64,000 nt of DNA, taken from assembly GCA_027625915.1 (NCBI GenBank), contig JANTQA010000023.1:6448001-6512000 (forward strand). The letters run 5' to 3'. Within the stretch, counting starts at the first letter, position 1. Each line of letters opens with the position of its first letter. The DNA comes from Anaeramoeba flamelloides (Eukaryota > Metamonada > Anaeramoebidae). Of this stretch, positions 1 through 10,391 are shown one piece after another. The position numbers were made by a program, and so were the translations under genes. Below the pieces are notes generated by a model, which ran no database searches, was not told the DNA's origin, and saw nothing but the letters and a program-made list of their open reading frames with translations.

Positions 1-2491
1 CTTGATTTTCATTTTGATTTTCATTTCCTTTAAAAGCATTTTCTTCATCATTAAAATTTTCACTTTCATTTTCATTTTCATTTACATTTTCATTTACATT
101 TTCATTTACATTTTGAATTTCTTTATTTTCAAAAAGATCATCATTTTTATCTTCATTTTGATCATCTTTCATATTCAAATATTCTTTTTTATTATTTTTA
201 GTATCGCCTCCAATTTCATCCCCATTCGATGTTTCGTGATCATCATTAAAATAATTCACTTCTTTACCCACTTCCCTTTCCTCTTCTTTATCTGTATTTG
301 CATATATATTGATTTTTTCTTGTTCAAAATCATTAAATTGATCATTCTCATTTCCATTATTTTCATAATTAGTTTTGTTTTGATAATTTTCTTCTTCATT
401 ATATATTTTTTCATTAAGTTTGTTGTTATAACCTTCATTTTCATTATATTTATGTTCGTTTGTTTGTTCTCTTTTTGTTGTTTCGGTTTCATTGTATTGA
501 TAATCATCATTATAATGATAATTATCATCATTGTTTTCTGAATATTGGTTTTTGTTTTCATTTTCCTCTTTTTTATTGTTTACATGATAATTATTTTCTT
601 GTTTTTCATAATAATTATTTTCATCACCTTTAGTTTGATAATTTTCATTATACTGATAATTATCATCATTGTTTTCTGAATATTGGTTTTTGTTTTCATT
701 TTCCTCTTTTTTATTGTTTACATAATAATTATTTTCTGAATTTTCATAATTATTTTCATTTTCCTCGTTTTTGTAATTTTCATTCACATTATTATTACCA
801 TTGCTTTCATAATTGTTTTCATTTGTAAAATTTTCTTCTTCATTATAATCATTTTCATTAGGGTTGTTGTTATAACCTTCATTTTCATTAAATTCATTTT
901 CATTTGTTTGTTCTAGTTTTGATATTTCAGTTTCGTTGTATTGATAATCATCATTATAATGATAATTATCACCATTATTTTTTGAATATTGGTTTTTATT
1001 TTCATTTTCCTCTTTTTTATTGTTTACATAACAATTATTTTCTGAATTTTCATAATTATTTTCATTTTCCTCGTTTTTGTAATTTTCATTAACATTATTA
1101 TAGTCATTTATGCAATTTTCATTATAACCACCATTTTTATTTACTTCGTTTTCATTTGTTTGTTCTTGTTTAAATTGTTTCGATTCACTGTATGAATAAT
1201 TTCCATCATTTTCAAAAGAATTGTTTGTATTAATTTCTTGTTGCTTTTCTGTTTGAGTAAGATCCAATTGTTTCTCATTTTCTTGGTTAAAATTATCAAG
1301 CTCTGGCTTTGCAAATAGTAAAATTTTGGATTTGGGTAAAATGTTTTTATATTGCAATATCATTGTCATAATTAATTTATAAGGGAACGACAAAGTTGCA
1401 GAATATACAATACAAACATTTTTAATAGTCATTTTATTTATTTCGTTCCTTTCTTGAATTCTTGATAAATGCGGTAACAGTTTACATAAAACCATTCGAT
1501 TGGAGATGGGCAATTTTTTTAACAGCCTTTTGATTCCTTGAAGGAAATCTTCTCCTTTCAACTCGAGTATCGTTTTGGCGAATTGGCGGTTTCTGTTTGT
1601 TATAAGCGGTACGGGAAGCTCTCTAAACCAGAGTTTAATTAATGAAGCAACTGTGTTTACGTCTTTGCAATCATCAAAACTGACTGGAGTGCCTGAGTTG
1701 TAAAGATCTTTATAATAGTTGACCTGAAGCAATGATCCACTCAGGCGGTAGATCCCGACATCATTCAGCCCATGGCTATCGATATAGTCGATGCATTGCT
1801 CAACGATGATCGGTATTTCGTTTGCTTTTCTCCCGTCCAGTTGTAGTACCGTTTGGAGGGGAACACCAAAGATTGGGTTTGTGTATGTCTTTGGTTTGAT
1901 TTGAGGTTCTGTTGTTTTGGCTTCCGTTTTTGTGTTGGTCGTTTTTTCCTGATACTTCTTCTTGGCTTTACTCCTCAAGACCTTTGCTTTCTCCCCCCAG
2001 ATTTTGGATTTCTCCTTTGAGACATTTCCCGCCTTTTTCCCCAAAACCTTTGCCTTTTCTCCCCAGATTTTGGATTTTTCCTTTGAAACATTACCTGCTT
2101 TTTTCGCGAATTTTTTAAATGTCTTCCAGCCTTTCTTTTTTTTTCCTGTTACTTCTTTTTTTATATTTTCACTTTTTTGGTATAAGCTGCTCTCGTAAGT
2201 ATTTTCAAAAAGTTCTTGGCTGTTATTACTTTGAGGATTTGGTTCATTTTTGTTTCTTGTTTTTTTCTTGTCGAATAATTCTTGATCAGAATCGCTATTT
2301 GTATAACCACTTTCCGAAATGTCACTGTCGTCAACCCCAGAAGAAGAGTGGCTTGGTTCACGAAATTCATAGAGCTGTTTTGGTGGGTTTCTTTTTGGTG
2401 GTTTTCTTTTTATCAGTTTTCTTTTTGATGGCTTTTTTTTTGGTGGTGGGTTTGGAAGCTTTTTAGGTGTTGGTAGTGGCATGTTCGTCAT
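1..2491 (-). CDS. RhoGAP domain protein with Asn/Glu-rich tail (3' end cut by window edge)
   Basis: The frame is open from an ATG at 2491 to the left edge, about 830 codons, with no stop in the window. Residues 1-45 are Pro/Lys-rich. Residues about 129-172 hold two back-to-back copies of a 22-residue basic segment containing VSKEKSKIWGE. A RhoGAP domain spans about 208-395: it opens FGVPLQTVLQ, has the catalytic arginine finger in GIYRLSG (R249), and keeps the Lys and Arg of the SLIKLWFRELP helix. The usual GPxL motif has drifted to SATL. Such domains speed GTP hydrolysis by Rho/Rac/Cdc42 proteins. The remaining 430 residues are Asn/Glu/Tyr low-complexity sequence built of tandem repeats. The next gene is divergent, 1.4 kb away. 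The RhoGAP assignment is secure; the GTPase target is unknown. Confidence 0.88.
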   Translation of the reverse strand, partial: MTNMPLPTPKKLPNPPPKKKPSKRKLIKRKPPKRNPPKQLYEFREPSHSSSGVDDSDISESGYTNSDSDQELFDKKKTRNKNEPNPQSNNSQELFENTYESSLYQKSENIKKEVTGKKKKGWKTFKKFAKKAGNVSKEKSKIWGEKAKVLGKKAGNVSKEKSKIWGEKAKVLRSKAKKKYQEKTTNTKTEAKTTEPQIKPKTYTNPIFGVPLQTVLQLDGRKANEIPIIVEQCIDYIDSHGLNDVGIYRLSGSLLQVNYYKDLYNSGTPVSFDDCKDVNTVASLIKLWFRELPVPLITNRNRQFAKTILELKGEDFLQGIKRLLKKLPISNRMVLCKLLPHLSRIQERNEINKMTIKNVCIVYSATLSFPYKLIMTMILQYKNILPKSKILLFAKPELDNFNQENEKQLDLTQTEKQQEINTNNSFENDGNYSYSESKQFKQEQTNENEVNKNGGYNENCINDYNNVNENYKNEENENNYENSENNCYVNNKKEENENKNQYSKNNGDNYHYNDDYQYNETEISKLEQTNENEFNENEGYNNNPNENDYNEEENFTNENNYESNGNNNVNENYKNEENENNYENSENNYYVNNKKEENENKNQYSENNDDNYQYNENYQTKGDENNYYEKQENNYHVNNKKEENENKNQYSENNDDNYHYNDDYQYNETETTKREQTNEHKYNENEGYNNKLNEKIYNEEENYQNKTNYENNGNENDQFNDFEQEKINIYANTDKEEEREVGKEVNYFNDDHETSNGDEIGGDTKNNKKEYLNMKDDQNEDKNDDLFENKEIQNVNENVNENVNENENESENFNDEENAFKGNENQNENQ
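412..1100 (-). repeat. Tandem duplications inside the RhoGAP gene tail
   Basis: Long stretches recur almost unchanged. The block starting near 423 recurs at 864, and a block of about 90 bases starting near 509 recurs near 652 and 961. They encode repeated segments with NNKKEENENKNQYS. The copies are in frame, so the low-complexity tail grew by duplication without breaking the gene. Confidence 0.8.
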
Positions 2492-3858
2492 TTGGTTGAA
2501 TTGTTTTTTAACAATTGATCAGCTTTGAAATTTTGTTGGCCGTAAATAGAATCAAATTTTCACACAAAAATATGGTAAAAAATGAAAAAATTTCCTTCAA
2601 ACTAGTTATTTTACAAAATAATGCATTTCTTGAGATGCTACTATTATTTTTAAGTCTCTTTGTTCTTGAATTAAAAAGAAAAAACACGAAGTTAAAAAAT
2701 TTTTGAGAAAATTGAATTTTTAAGAATTTTTTAAAAAAAAAGTTTAAATAATTGAATAAAAGTGATTTGAATTCAGTCTAACAAAGAAGTTTTCAAAATT
2801 ATCTCTAAAAGATATAAGCATCTTTGTTAAACAATTCAGTGGTATAGTATTGAAAAAAATACAGGAAATAAAGAAAGTTCAGATATTGTTTCTAATTGTG
2901 AATATTCTGAAAATTGTTGTTGAATTTCTTTTAGTAGGAAAATCAAATCCTTTTTTGAACAAAACAAATTTTTTATGAACTCAGGAATAAAACTAGCCCA
3001 AGTTCATTAAAATCAGGTAATAATAGAATACTCACATTTAGTTGTTTGTAAACTAAAGTAGATCTGCTTTATTTGGAAACAAATGTGTTTTTTATAGAGG
3101 TTTGTTATTTATTTGCAAAATGATAATTTATAATTTTTGTTTTTTGATTGATTGAAGATTGTTTTGAACAAGTAAAATTGAAGTAGTTATCATTTTAATA
3201 AGTGGGGGTTATAATTTCTGAGTTTGGCTCTTGAACTTGAGAAAAATATTTAAAAATACACAACATTTTTCCAAATTTTAACAATTAAAAATTGTCAAAG
3301 GTATTTTTCTCAAGATTACAAATAATTTTTTTGATTACTATAAACTAATTATTCATTTTTTGAAAAAATTGTATTTCAACTGATAAATAAACTTTGTTTC
3401 TGGAAAAGGAGTGCCAAAAAATTTTTTTTTTTTAACTTGAATTGTTCTGTTTGTGGATTTTTGAGCAATTAAATTCGGACCCTTCTTCCCGAATAAAAGA
3501 ATTTTTGTTTTTGTCTCAAAGTTAAGAATTTTCAATCAAACAAAAAAAAGTTAAAAAAAAAAAGGAATTGTAATTAATAGAACAATTTGTAATCTTGTTT
3601 TCAATTCAAAATGGTTTGTAAAAAAAATCAAAGTACAATAAAATTTCCAAGTAATAATAAAAATTTATTCCTAATAATCTCCTTATTTTAGATGCAGTAT
3701 CTGAAACTATTGAAAATTTTGATGAGAAATAAAGTAATTCACATTATGTTTCCAAAAAAAGAATTTGCAAAAACCAGAATCAGATCAATTTTTCTTTTTT
3801 TTAACTTTGCAAGCAAGTTTTTTTTCAAAAAATTCAAATAAAAAAAAACCAAAAAACA
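2492..3858. other. Divergent intergenic region
   Basis: AT-rich spacer between two head-to-head genes, so both promoters should lie here. I see no coding exon, inverted repeat or recognisable promoter motif. Short open frames at 2515-2706 and 3353-3535 have no coding character. Confidence 0.6.
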
Positions 3859-6267
3859 ATGTTTATTATTCCACGAGGAATTCCACTTCTGAAGGGGAAA
3901 TTTAACCCATTAGATCATGCGATTACTCAAGGTTTTCATGTTTTACCACCACCACCAAATTCGCTTCGAACAACAAGATCTGTTTCATGGCTGCAGGAGG
4001 TTGTTCATAACTCCAAACTGACAATCCAAACAGCCTTCAGCGCGCACTGTTTGTACTTATTAAATGCACTTAATGTGGTGTTGCCGTGTGGGAAGAATCA
4101 GATTAAAATCTGTCAAACAGAAGAAGAGCAATGTGAGAACAATCTTCATGAATTTTTAAGAACATTAGAGAAATATGAATGTCCCCATTTCAAAATGTTT
4201 CCAAAAGAAAAATTTTTAGAAGGGGACAACGGCGCAATTAAACATGCAGCTAATTGTATTCTATGGCTTCAAAAGAATTATGAAAATAATGGGATTGTTC
4301 ATGATTCTAATGAATCGATAAGAACCTTTAGTTTATTTGTTAACCCAAAAGGTGAGCAACTTCAAAACGATCGAGTCAATCCATTTTTAATCGATTCAAA
4401 TGAACTTGACTTACAAGATGATCAAGAAATCAAAGAAGACCACATTTTTACGAATATTTTTTATCTTGATGGCGAAAAAAGAGAACAAATTTTAAAACAA
4501 AGAAGATCAGAGCTCGGTCAAGAATTGTCTGAAGATGAGAGTGAAATCGATTCTGATGATATAATTTTTGAAAGTGACGACAGTGACGAGAATTGGGAAC
4601 AAGTAGATATAAACAAGGCAAAAAGAATTACTGATAAGAAACAAAAAGAAAATAATAATGAACAAAACAATAACAAAAACAAAAACAAAAACAAGGACAG
4701 CAACAGAAAAAATAGTGGCATTATTAGTGATGAATCATATTTGGATCCTGAAGAACTAATTGAAAAATTAGAAAAGAAAAATCAGGACTTTAGTTCAAGT
4801 GATCCAAGTGAGGAAACTAACCAACTACCAAATAATCAAAATGTTATGTCTTGGGCCAGTTTAACGAACAATAGCGAAAGTGGAGATGATTTGAAAAAAA
4901 AAACAAAAGATTCCCAAGATCTGAGTAATGAATTGAGTAGTTTAGAAAGTGAATTAGAGATATCAAACAGAAAAAAAAAAACCAAAAATATCAATAAAAA
5001 CAAAAGTAAAAACAAAAACAAACTTAACAATCAAAATAATGACAACGACATAAATAGAAATAAGAATAAGGCTAGTAACAAAACAAAAAATAATATTAAG
5101 ACAAAAAAAAGCCAAACAAAGCCAAAAACAAAATCAACAAAAAATAAACAAAAAACTTTTGATGAAAGATATTTTGAAAACGCACCACACTTAAACACCT
5201 TATCAGACTATTTAGTGGCTGAATTGTCCAACATTTATAGCCAAAAAAAAACCGAAGAAGAAAATGGAAAAATGATTCCGAGTGATGAAACCATTTATTT
5301 AATTTTTTTCCTGTTAAATACTTTAGATGAATGGAATACCAATATTAGAGAAACGTCAATTACCTTTCGAAATGGGGAATTAGGAGAATTTTACGACGGA
5401 CTAAGTAAGGACTGCGTCTCAGATACAATAAATATAGGCAAACTAGGCGAAATGACCTTCCCGTGTGAATTATATCAAAAGAAAGGTGAAAATAAAAATA
5501 ATGAAAAAGTGGAAATAGAAATCAATAAAAAAATAATCAAAGTTTGCACTGTTGATCATTCAGTCCGATATTTTAAATCGGATTTAAACACTTCATTAGA
5601 TATATCAATAAACGTCAATGGTGAAAATTATTATATGGCATTAAGCATTGGCTCAAATGAAAAAAAAACTGTCGAAAATTTTGATTGCATTGTCAAATTT
5701 TCACAAGAAAATCAATTAGCGACCTGCTTATCGACAATCCTATATTTTATCAATAATAAAGGCAAAAAAAATGTAATTGGCAATAACCCACCAACCCCAA
5801 GAGAAGTTCAGGACTATTCCAGCAGGGTCTATCCCATTCTAAGAGCGCCAAATAAAAAATTTGAAAAATTACTGTCAAGCGTGGAAAGCGTCGACATGTC
5901 TTCTAATCCTCAAAATATTTTAAACAAATATTATCAAAACAATGGAGTCAATTTTCTAATAACAATAATCACAAATAATGAATTCCCACTCACGCCAGGC
6001 TATATCGAAATTAGGAAGAAAAAACTTAAAGTTTATAAAGCAAAAAGCTTATACCAAACAATCCCATTTAGTGGCAGACCCGTGACTTATAAAAGCGAAA
6101 AAAATATTTGCTTATTTAGATTACAATGGGAAAGAAATAGAGCATGCAGGGCAGCAACAGATACCACAATAACATTTTTAGCAAAACGTTCAAAAGAAAG
6201 GAGTTTGATTTCCAGATCAATTTCTTTCTTTGCTTCAAATTATCGAAAGCATTATGAAAAAAAATAA
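3859..6267 (+). CDS. Calponin-homology domain protein with PH-like C-terminus
   Basis: A single uninterrupted frame of 802 residues from ATG to TAA. Residues about 41-140 fit a calponin-homology (CH) fold: a leading helix, the LYLLNALNVVLPCGK segment, N-NLHEFLRTLEKYECP, the F-xx-xxFLEGDNGAIKHA helix and a closing ILWLQK. CH domains bind actin or act as signalling adaptors. Residues 195-440 are acidic then Lys/Asn/Ser-rich and probably disordered. Residues 440-700 are globular but not recognised. The last 89 residues (714-802, from GYIEIRKKKLKVYKA) look like a PH-type barrel with a closing helix. One CH domain alone rarely gives strong actin binding, so an adaptor role linking cytoskeleton and membrane is inferred. 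Confidence 0.8.
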   Translation: MFIIPRGIPLLKGKFNPLDHAITQGFHVLPPPPNSLRTTRSVSWLQEVVHNSKLTIQTAFSAHCLYLLNALNVVLPCGKNQIKICQTEEEQCENNLHEFLRTLEKYECPHFKMFPKEKFLEGDNGAIKHAANCILWLQKNYENNGIVHDSNESIRTFSLFVNPKGEQLQNDRVNPFLIDSNELDLQDDQEIKEDHIFTNIFYLDGEKREQILKQRRSELGQELSEDESEIDSDDIIFESDDSDENWEQVDINKAKRITDKKQKENNNEQNNNKNKNKNKDSNRKNSGIISDESYLDPEELIEKLEKKNQDFSSSDPSEETNQLPNNQNVMSWASLTNNSESGDDLKKKTKDSQDLSNELSSLESELEISNRKKKTKNINKNKSKNKNKLNNQNNDNDINRNKNKASNKTKNNIKTKKSQTKPKTKSTKNKQKTFDERYFENAPHLNTLSDYLVAELSNIYSQKKTEEENGKMIPSDETIYLIFFLLNTLDEWNTNIRETSITFRNGELGEFYDGLSKDCVSDTINIGKLGEMTFPCELYQKKGENKNNEKVEIEINKKIIKVCTVDHSVRYFKSDLNTSLDISINVNGENYYMALSIGSNEKKTVENFDCIVKFSQENQLATCLSTILYFINNKGKKNVIGNNPPTPREVQDYSSRVYPILRAPNKKFEKLLSSVESVDMSSNPQNILNKYYQNNGVNFLITIITNNEFPLTPGYIEIRKKKLKVYKAKSLYQTIPFSGRPVTYKSEKNICLFRLQWERNRACRAATDTTITFLAKRSKERSLISRSISFFASNYRKHYEKK

Positions 6268-7064
6268 CAAAAAAATATACATTTGTTTTTTTATGTTAAT
6301 ATTTTGGATATTATTTATAATATGACTGAGAAATTCTAAAAAAATATAAAATAATTTTTTTTAGTTCATTATCCATTTTTTTCATTGGTAAAAGGAACTT
6401 TCGAAAAATAGTTCATTATAAAGAACATTTCTAAAATCAACTAATTTTACAAATTTTCTTTGTATTTATAACCAAAACCATTCTTTTATTGTCTTTATTT
6501 AAAGCTGAATTAAAAAATTTGAAAAAATGGAAAACTGTTCGAAAAAAATTTTTTATATATTTTAGAATTTATCAGCATTATTAAGCATTATTATTATTTT
6601 AATGATTACTTTATTTAAATTAACTGAATTAACAATAAAAATATTAAAATTAATAATAAAAAAAAAGCAACCTAAAAAATTTTCAATCTTCTTTCCATTT
6701 CTTTTTTATTTGTCATCTTTTTCATTGTATAGTATGGTAATCAAATATTATTTTTATTTTAACGGAATTTCGTAAAAGTATTACTCGTGAATTTTATTTT
6801 TGAAATTACAGAGAAAGTGATTTATTTAATATTGGGGAAAAAGGTTAAATAGTTTTCAATGGGGTGGAAGACATGTAGTATCAAAAGACAGAACATTCTG
6901 TTTGTTAAAATCACTAAATGAATTTTGGTGATTTTTATATTCATTACATCTTTGATAGTATTAGAAATTAGAGGATAACCTTTCTTCAAATAATTGGAAA
7001 TAAAAAATATGAATACCAAAAGTATATTACAATTATTTTTATGGTTGAAAATACAAGAATATAA
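6268..7064. other. Non-coding 3' flank of the CH gene
   Basis: About 0.8 kb of AT-rich sequence between the CH gene stop and the next element. I see no exon, RNA gene or repeat in it; the open frame at 6822-7097 on the minus strand has no coding character. Confidence 0.6.
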
Positions 7065-7066
7065 TA

Positions 7067-8335
7067 GAGGTTTTGATGATAACATGCTATAATTCACGAT
7101 AAAGTTACAAAAATCGCGATAATTTCCATCAAATCGCGATATATCTTAAAATCGTGATAATTCAATATTATTGTGATAATATATCAAATCGCGATATTCT
7201 ATAAAATCGCGATAATTATTATAAAATCGTGATAAATGCCAAAATATCGCGATTACTTTTTAATCGCGATATAATAGTTGATGGGTTTTTGGGCTAATTG
7301 AGAAATATTTTGCATAAAAAATTTTTTTTGATCAAAAAATAGATTAGGTGACAAAAAGTCATTCTTTTGAAAAAACAACAAAAAAGATACTTGATCCAAT
7401 CGAGGATCAGATCAAAGAGTTTTGTTGTGTTTTCATTTTATTTGGTTGACAAACCGATCGATCCTTTTAGATCAACAACAATAAGAACTAAAGAGAAATA
7501 AATATTTTTTCAGTTAATGGTGGTGCTGTAAATTGCTTTGAATAAAAGACCTTCTAAAACAACCAACCCTTAGTCTGTTCTTTAAAGAATGTTTTCTTGG
7601 GTTACAATATTTTCATTTTTTCTCAGAAAGCTAAAAGGAGTTGGATAACTCTTCAAAAGATTTCACAACATCCTTGCCAGATGATCACCAATTATTCAGA
7701 TTTTTTATACAATTCTTGTCTTCTTCTTCTTTTTCTACTCATATCTTTGTATTGGACAGAAAACACAATTAAAATAATAGAGGTTTTTGTTTGATCGATC
7801 ACCAATAAGAAGTCAAATTATTCTTTATTCTTTTTGGCTATTTAAAATTGTGAAGGTAACAACTCCATTTTAAGAAAACACACACAATTTATATTCAAGT
7901 GTATTGATGAGATTGGTAATTATTAGTTTGATCATAAAATTTGTTTGAGATTTTATATTTTGTTAAAAAAAAAATGAAAAGAATAAAATTTTTTCCACAA
8001 CAAACCAAACTCATTCCCTTTCTAAAAGTTTTCTATCTTTCAAAACTTTCAAACACTTGAAGACAGTTCATAACCTTTGCAAACACTTTCTGACATTATT
8101 AAAGGGGAAAGTGTTGTAAAAATCTCAAGGCTTTGTAAAAGTCAAGAGATTTTTTTTAAAAATGAAATGAAAATAATAATTTTTCATTTTTTCACGATAA
8201 TGTGAATATCGCGATAATGTTGTTTATCGCGATTTTATGATTTTTCGCCATAAAGTTGGACTAATAGTGATTTTTTTAATATTATTGCGATTTTATTGTT
8301 AATATCATGATGTTATATGTTATCATCAAAACCTC
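7067..8335. mobile_element. Non-autonomous TA-flanked DNA element with ATCGCGAT subterminal arrays
   Basis: The ends are perfect 19-base inverted repeats (GAGGTTTTGATGATAACAT at 7067-7085 and its complement at 8317-8335), each next to a TA (7065-7066, 8336-8337). Inside each end lies a cluster of the palindrome ATCGCGAT and near variants, about ten at 7105-7272 and four at 8195-8290. Clustered subterminal motifs are usual transposase-binding sites. The 1.27-kb element holds no transposase frame, so it must have moved in trans. TA duplication points to the Tc1/mariner group; the array is unusual for that group. Confidence 0.85.
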
Positions 8336-8903
8336 TAATTAACAAGAAATAAATAAAAAAAAAACTAAAAAACAATAATGAAATAATATTAATAATAAAG
8401 TTAAAATTAAAATATAAGGAAACCAAGAGTTCAAAAGAAAAAAATGGTATACAATAATAAAAATTCAATGTGATCGATTTAATTAAGAGCATTTAAAGTT
8501 TCCACCAGTATACTACACATAATGTATTTAGTTAATTTGACGAATTTGAATGTTGATCATGAAAATTTATTTGGGAGGGGGTTGTTTTCATATTTTCATT
8601 ACTTTTTTCTTTAAGATCCATTTTTTTGAACCCTCAATATTTTTTGCCTTTGCTTTTTCATTTTTTTTTTTCAAGTTTTTTAGACTTTCCCGTATGTGGG
8701 TATTTTAGTATATGCAAGTCACTGATTGATTTTACCATTTGTAACACATCTTTTCAGACAAAAAAAGAAATTCAGTTAGACAAAAATGGTTAATTATATT
8801 CAGAGTTTATTAGCTATTCGAGTCAAAAAAAAATTATTTAATTAATTATTTAAGATTTATAAAAGTTGAAGGAATATTTTGGGTAAGTCGTCTTTATGTT
8901 TTT

Positions 8904-8985
8904 AAAAAAATCACAAATATATTTGAATATATTTGTGATTTTTTTGTTTAAAAATTCCAATTATATTCAAATATATTCGTGATTT
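8904..8985. repeat. Palindrome cluster based on AATCACAAATATA
   Basis: 8904-8945 is a perfect hairpin with 18-base arms around TTTGAA. A degenerate second copy ends near 8985. The same palindrome recurs three times at 11336-11515. It could be a structural RNA stem, a protein-binding site or the subterminal repeat of an element. Confidence 0.7.
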
Positions 8986-9874
8986 TATAAAAATAAATTG
9001 TTGAAATATTATTAAATTTGTTCTAATTTTACACAAAATTTGTTTTAAAATAGATTCTTATTAGTATTTTACATCGATTTTTCAAATTTTATATTGAAAA
9101 TTTCAAGTTTTTAAATTTTGTCAAAAAAAATCGAGATTTTTTCAGATATATATTATGATTTTAAAAAAAAATGAAAAAAAAATATTTTAAACTATAGCGG
9201 TTTCAGAGAAATAATATTGAAAACCCAAACACATAACATTTAAATGTTGTATTATGAAATTTAATTTTTTTTAAATAAAATCTAAATTTTTCAATGTTTT
9301 ATGAATGAAAATTTTAATAAAATTTTAATTTTGTTTTGATACAACATAGCGATTAGGAGACGGAAAATCGCAACATCAGCTATACTGAGTACTATTAGGG
9401 GCATGGCATGTCTATTAATTTAAGATAATTTTTGATTATTTTATCACAATCTTTTTTTCAAAAATCCCAGTAAAATAACTAGTGAATTACTATTTTTTTT
9501 TGTGACCCAAAAGAACTTTGAAAAAAAATATCACCAAATAATATATTTGATGTCTAGTCTATCGATTGGTTTTATTCAGAAATCTCTAAATCCAAGACTC
9601 TTCTGAAATTATAAGGTTTTTTTTAAGTAGAAAACTCAACTCAAAAAAATTTTCCTATTTTTTACCTAAAATTCAAAAAAAAAAAACCAAAAGTTAATAA
9701 AAGGAGTGGGAAGGACAGTACTATTTATTTATTTAAAATTGGGAAATATCCGTTTTGAAAATTGAAAAGATCATATTTGTAACGTATAAAAAGTAAAAAA
9801 AAAACATTAAGAAGAAAAATTTTAAAGAACTAAAAAATTTGGTTTCAATACTTGTTCAGATTTTCATCACTTAA

Positions 9875-9932
9875 TTCTTCTTCTTCTTCTTCTTCTTCTT
9901 CTTCTTCTTCTTCTTCTTCTTCTTCTTCTTCA
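9875..9932. repeat. TTC/GAA microsatellite
   Basis: About nineteen uninterrupted TTC units immediately before the MITE copy at 9948. The GAA strand makes a purine tract that can form triplex DNA. Confidence 0.9.
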
Positions 9933-9947
9933 TAGTCGGAGTTATTA

Positions 9948-10143
9948 CGGTCAGTTTTAAATTTAAGGCACAAACTGAACGAAATTTAAGGCACAAAAAA
10001 ATCTCAATTTAAGGCACAAAATTTGGATTTTTTTTTTTACCACAAATAGATTTTACTAAAATATGAATTTTGTACTTGAATTTGAGATTTTTTTTGTACC
10101 TTAATTTTCGTTCAAGTTTGTGCCTTAAAAGTGGAACTGACTG
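9948..10143. mobile_element. Palindromic MITE, family A copy 1
   Basis: 196 bases that fold back on themselves almost end to end. The arms carry TTTAAGGCACAAA repeated three times per arm, with ends matching CAGTCAGTT/AACTGACTG. TA lies on both sides (9946-9947, 10144-10145). It belongs with the copies at 10606, 26568, 29991 and 58571. Confidence 0.88.
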
Positions 10144-10391
10144 TATTACTTGAATTTTTTTCTTTATTATTTGACTTTTTGAATTCCTTATAAGCACACA
10201 GATAAAAATTTTAAATCTGACAGTATCCAATCCCTATGTCTCATAATTGTTTTTAATTAATTGAAAAAAATTTTCTGTTGTTCATTGCCAAAGCAAAAAA
10301 ATCTCTTTCTATTCTCTAGTCTTTCTGTGTCTAAAAATTTTACTTTTAAATATTCATTGTATCATTTTTTGAGAAAGTATACTTACATTCC

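Larger units (their letters stand above)
8338..9947. other. Non-coding AT-rich stretch
   Basis: No coding exon is visible. It contains the palindrome cluster at 8904-8985 and a TTC microsatellite at 9875-9932, listed separately. The rest is plain AT-rich sequence with homopolymer runs. Confidence 0.6.

Noticed and set aside
2-541. 179-residue open frame on the plus strand made of Ile/Phe
   Set aside because: It is the antisense of the Asn/Glu/Lys-rich RhoGAP tail; it starts at a TTG and has no protein-like composition.
1912-2466. Several plus-strand open frames
   Set aside because: All are antisense to the RhoGAP gene, whose minus-strand frame shows clear domain content.
7597-7794. 65-residue open frame inside the 7067-8335 element
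   Set aside because: No transposase motif and no coding composition; start is a GTG or TTG in AT-rich sequence.
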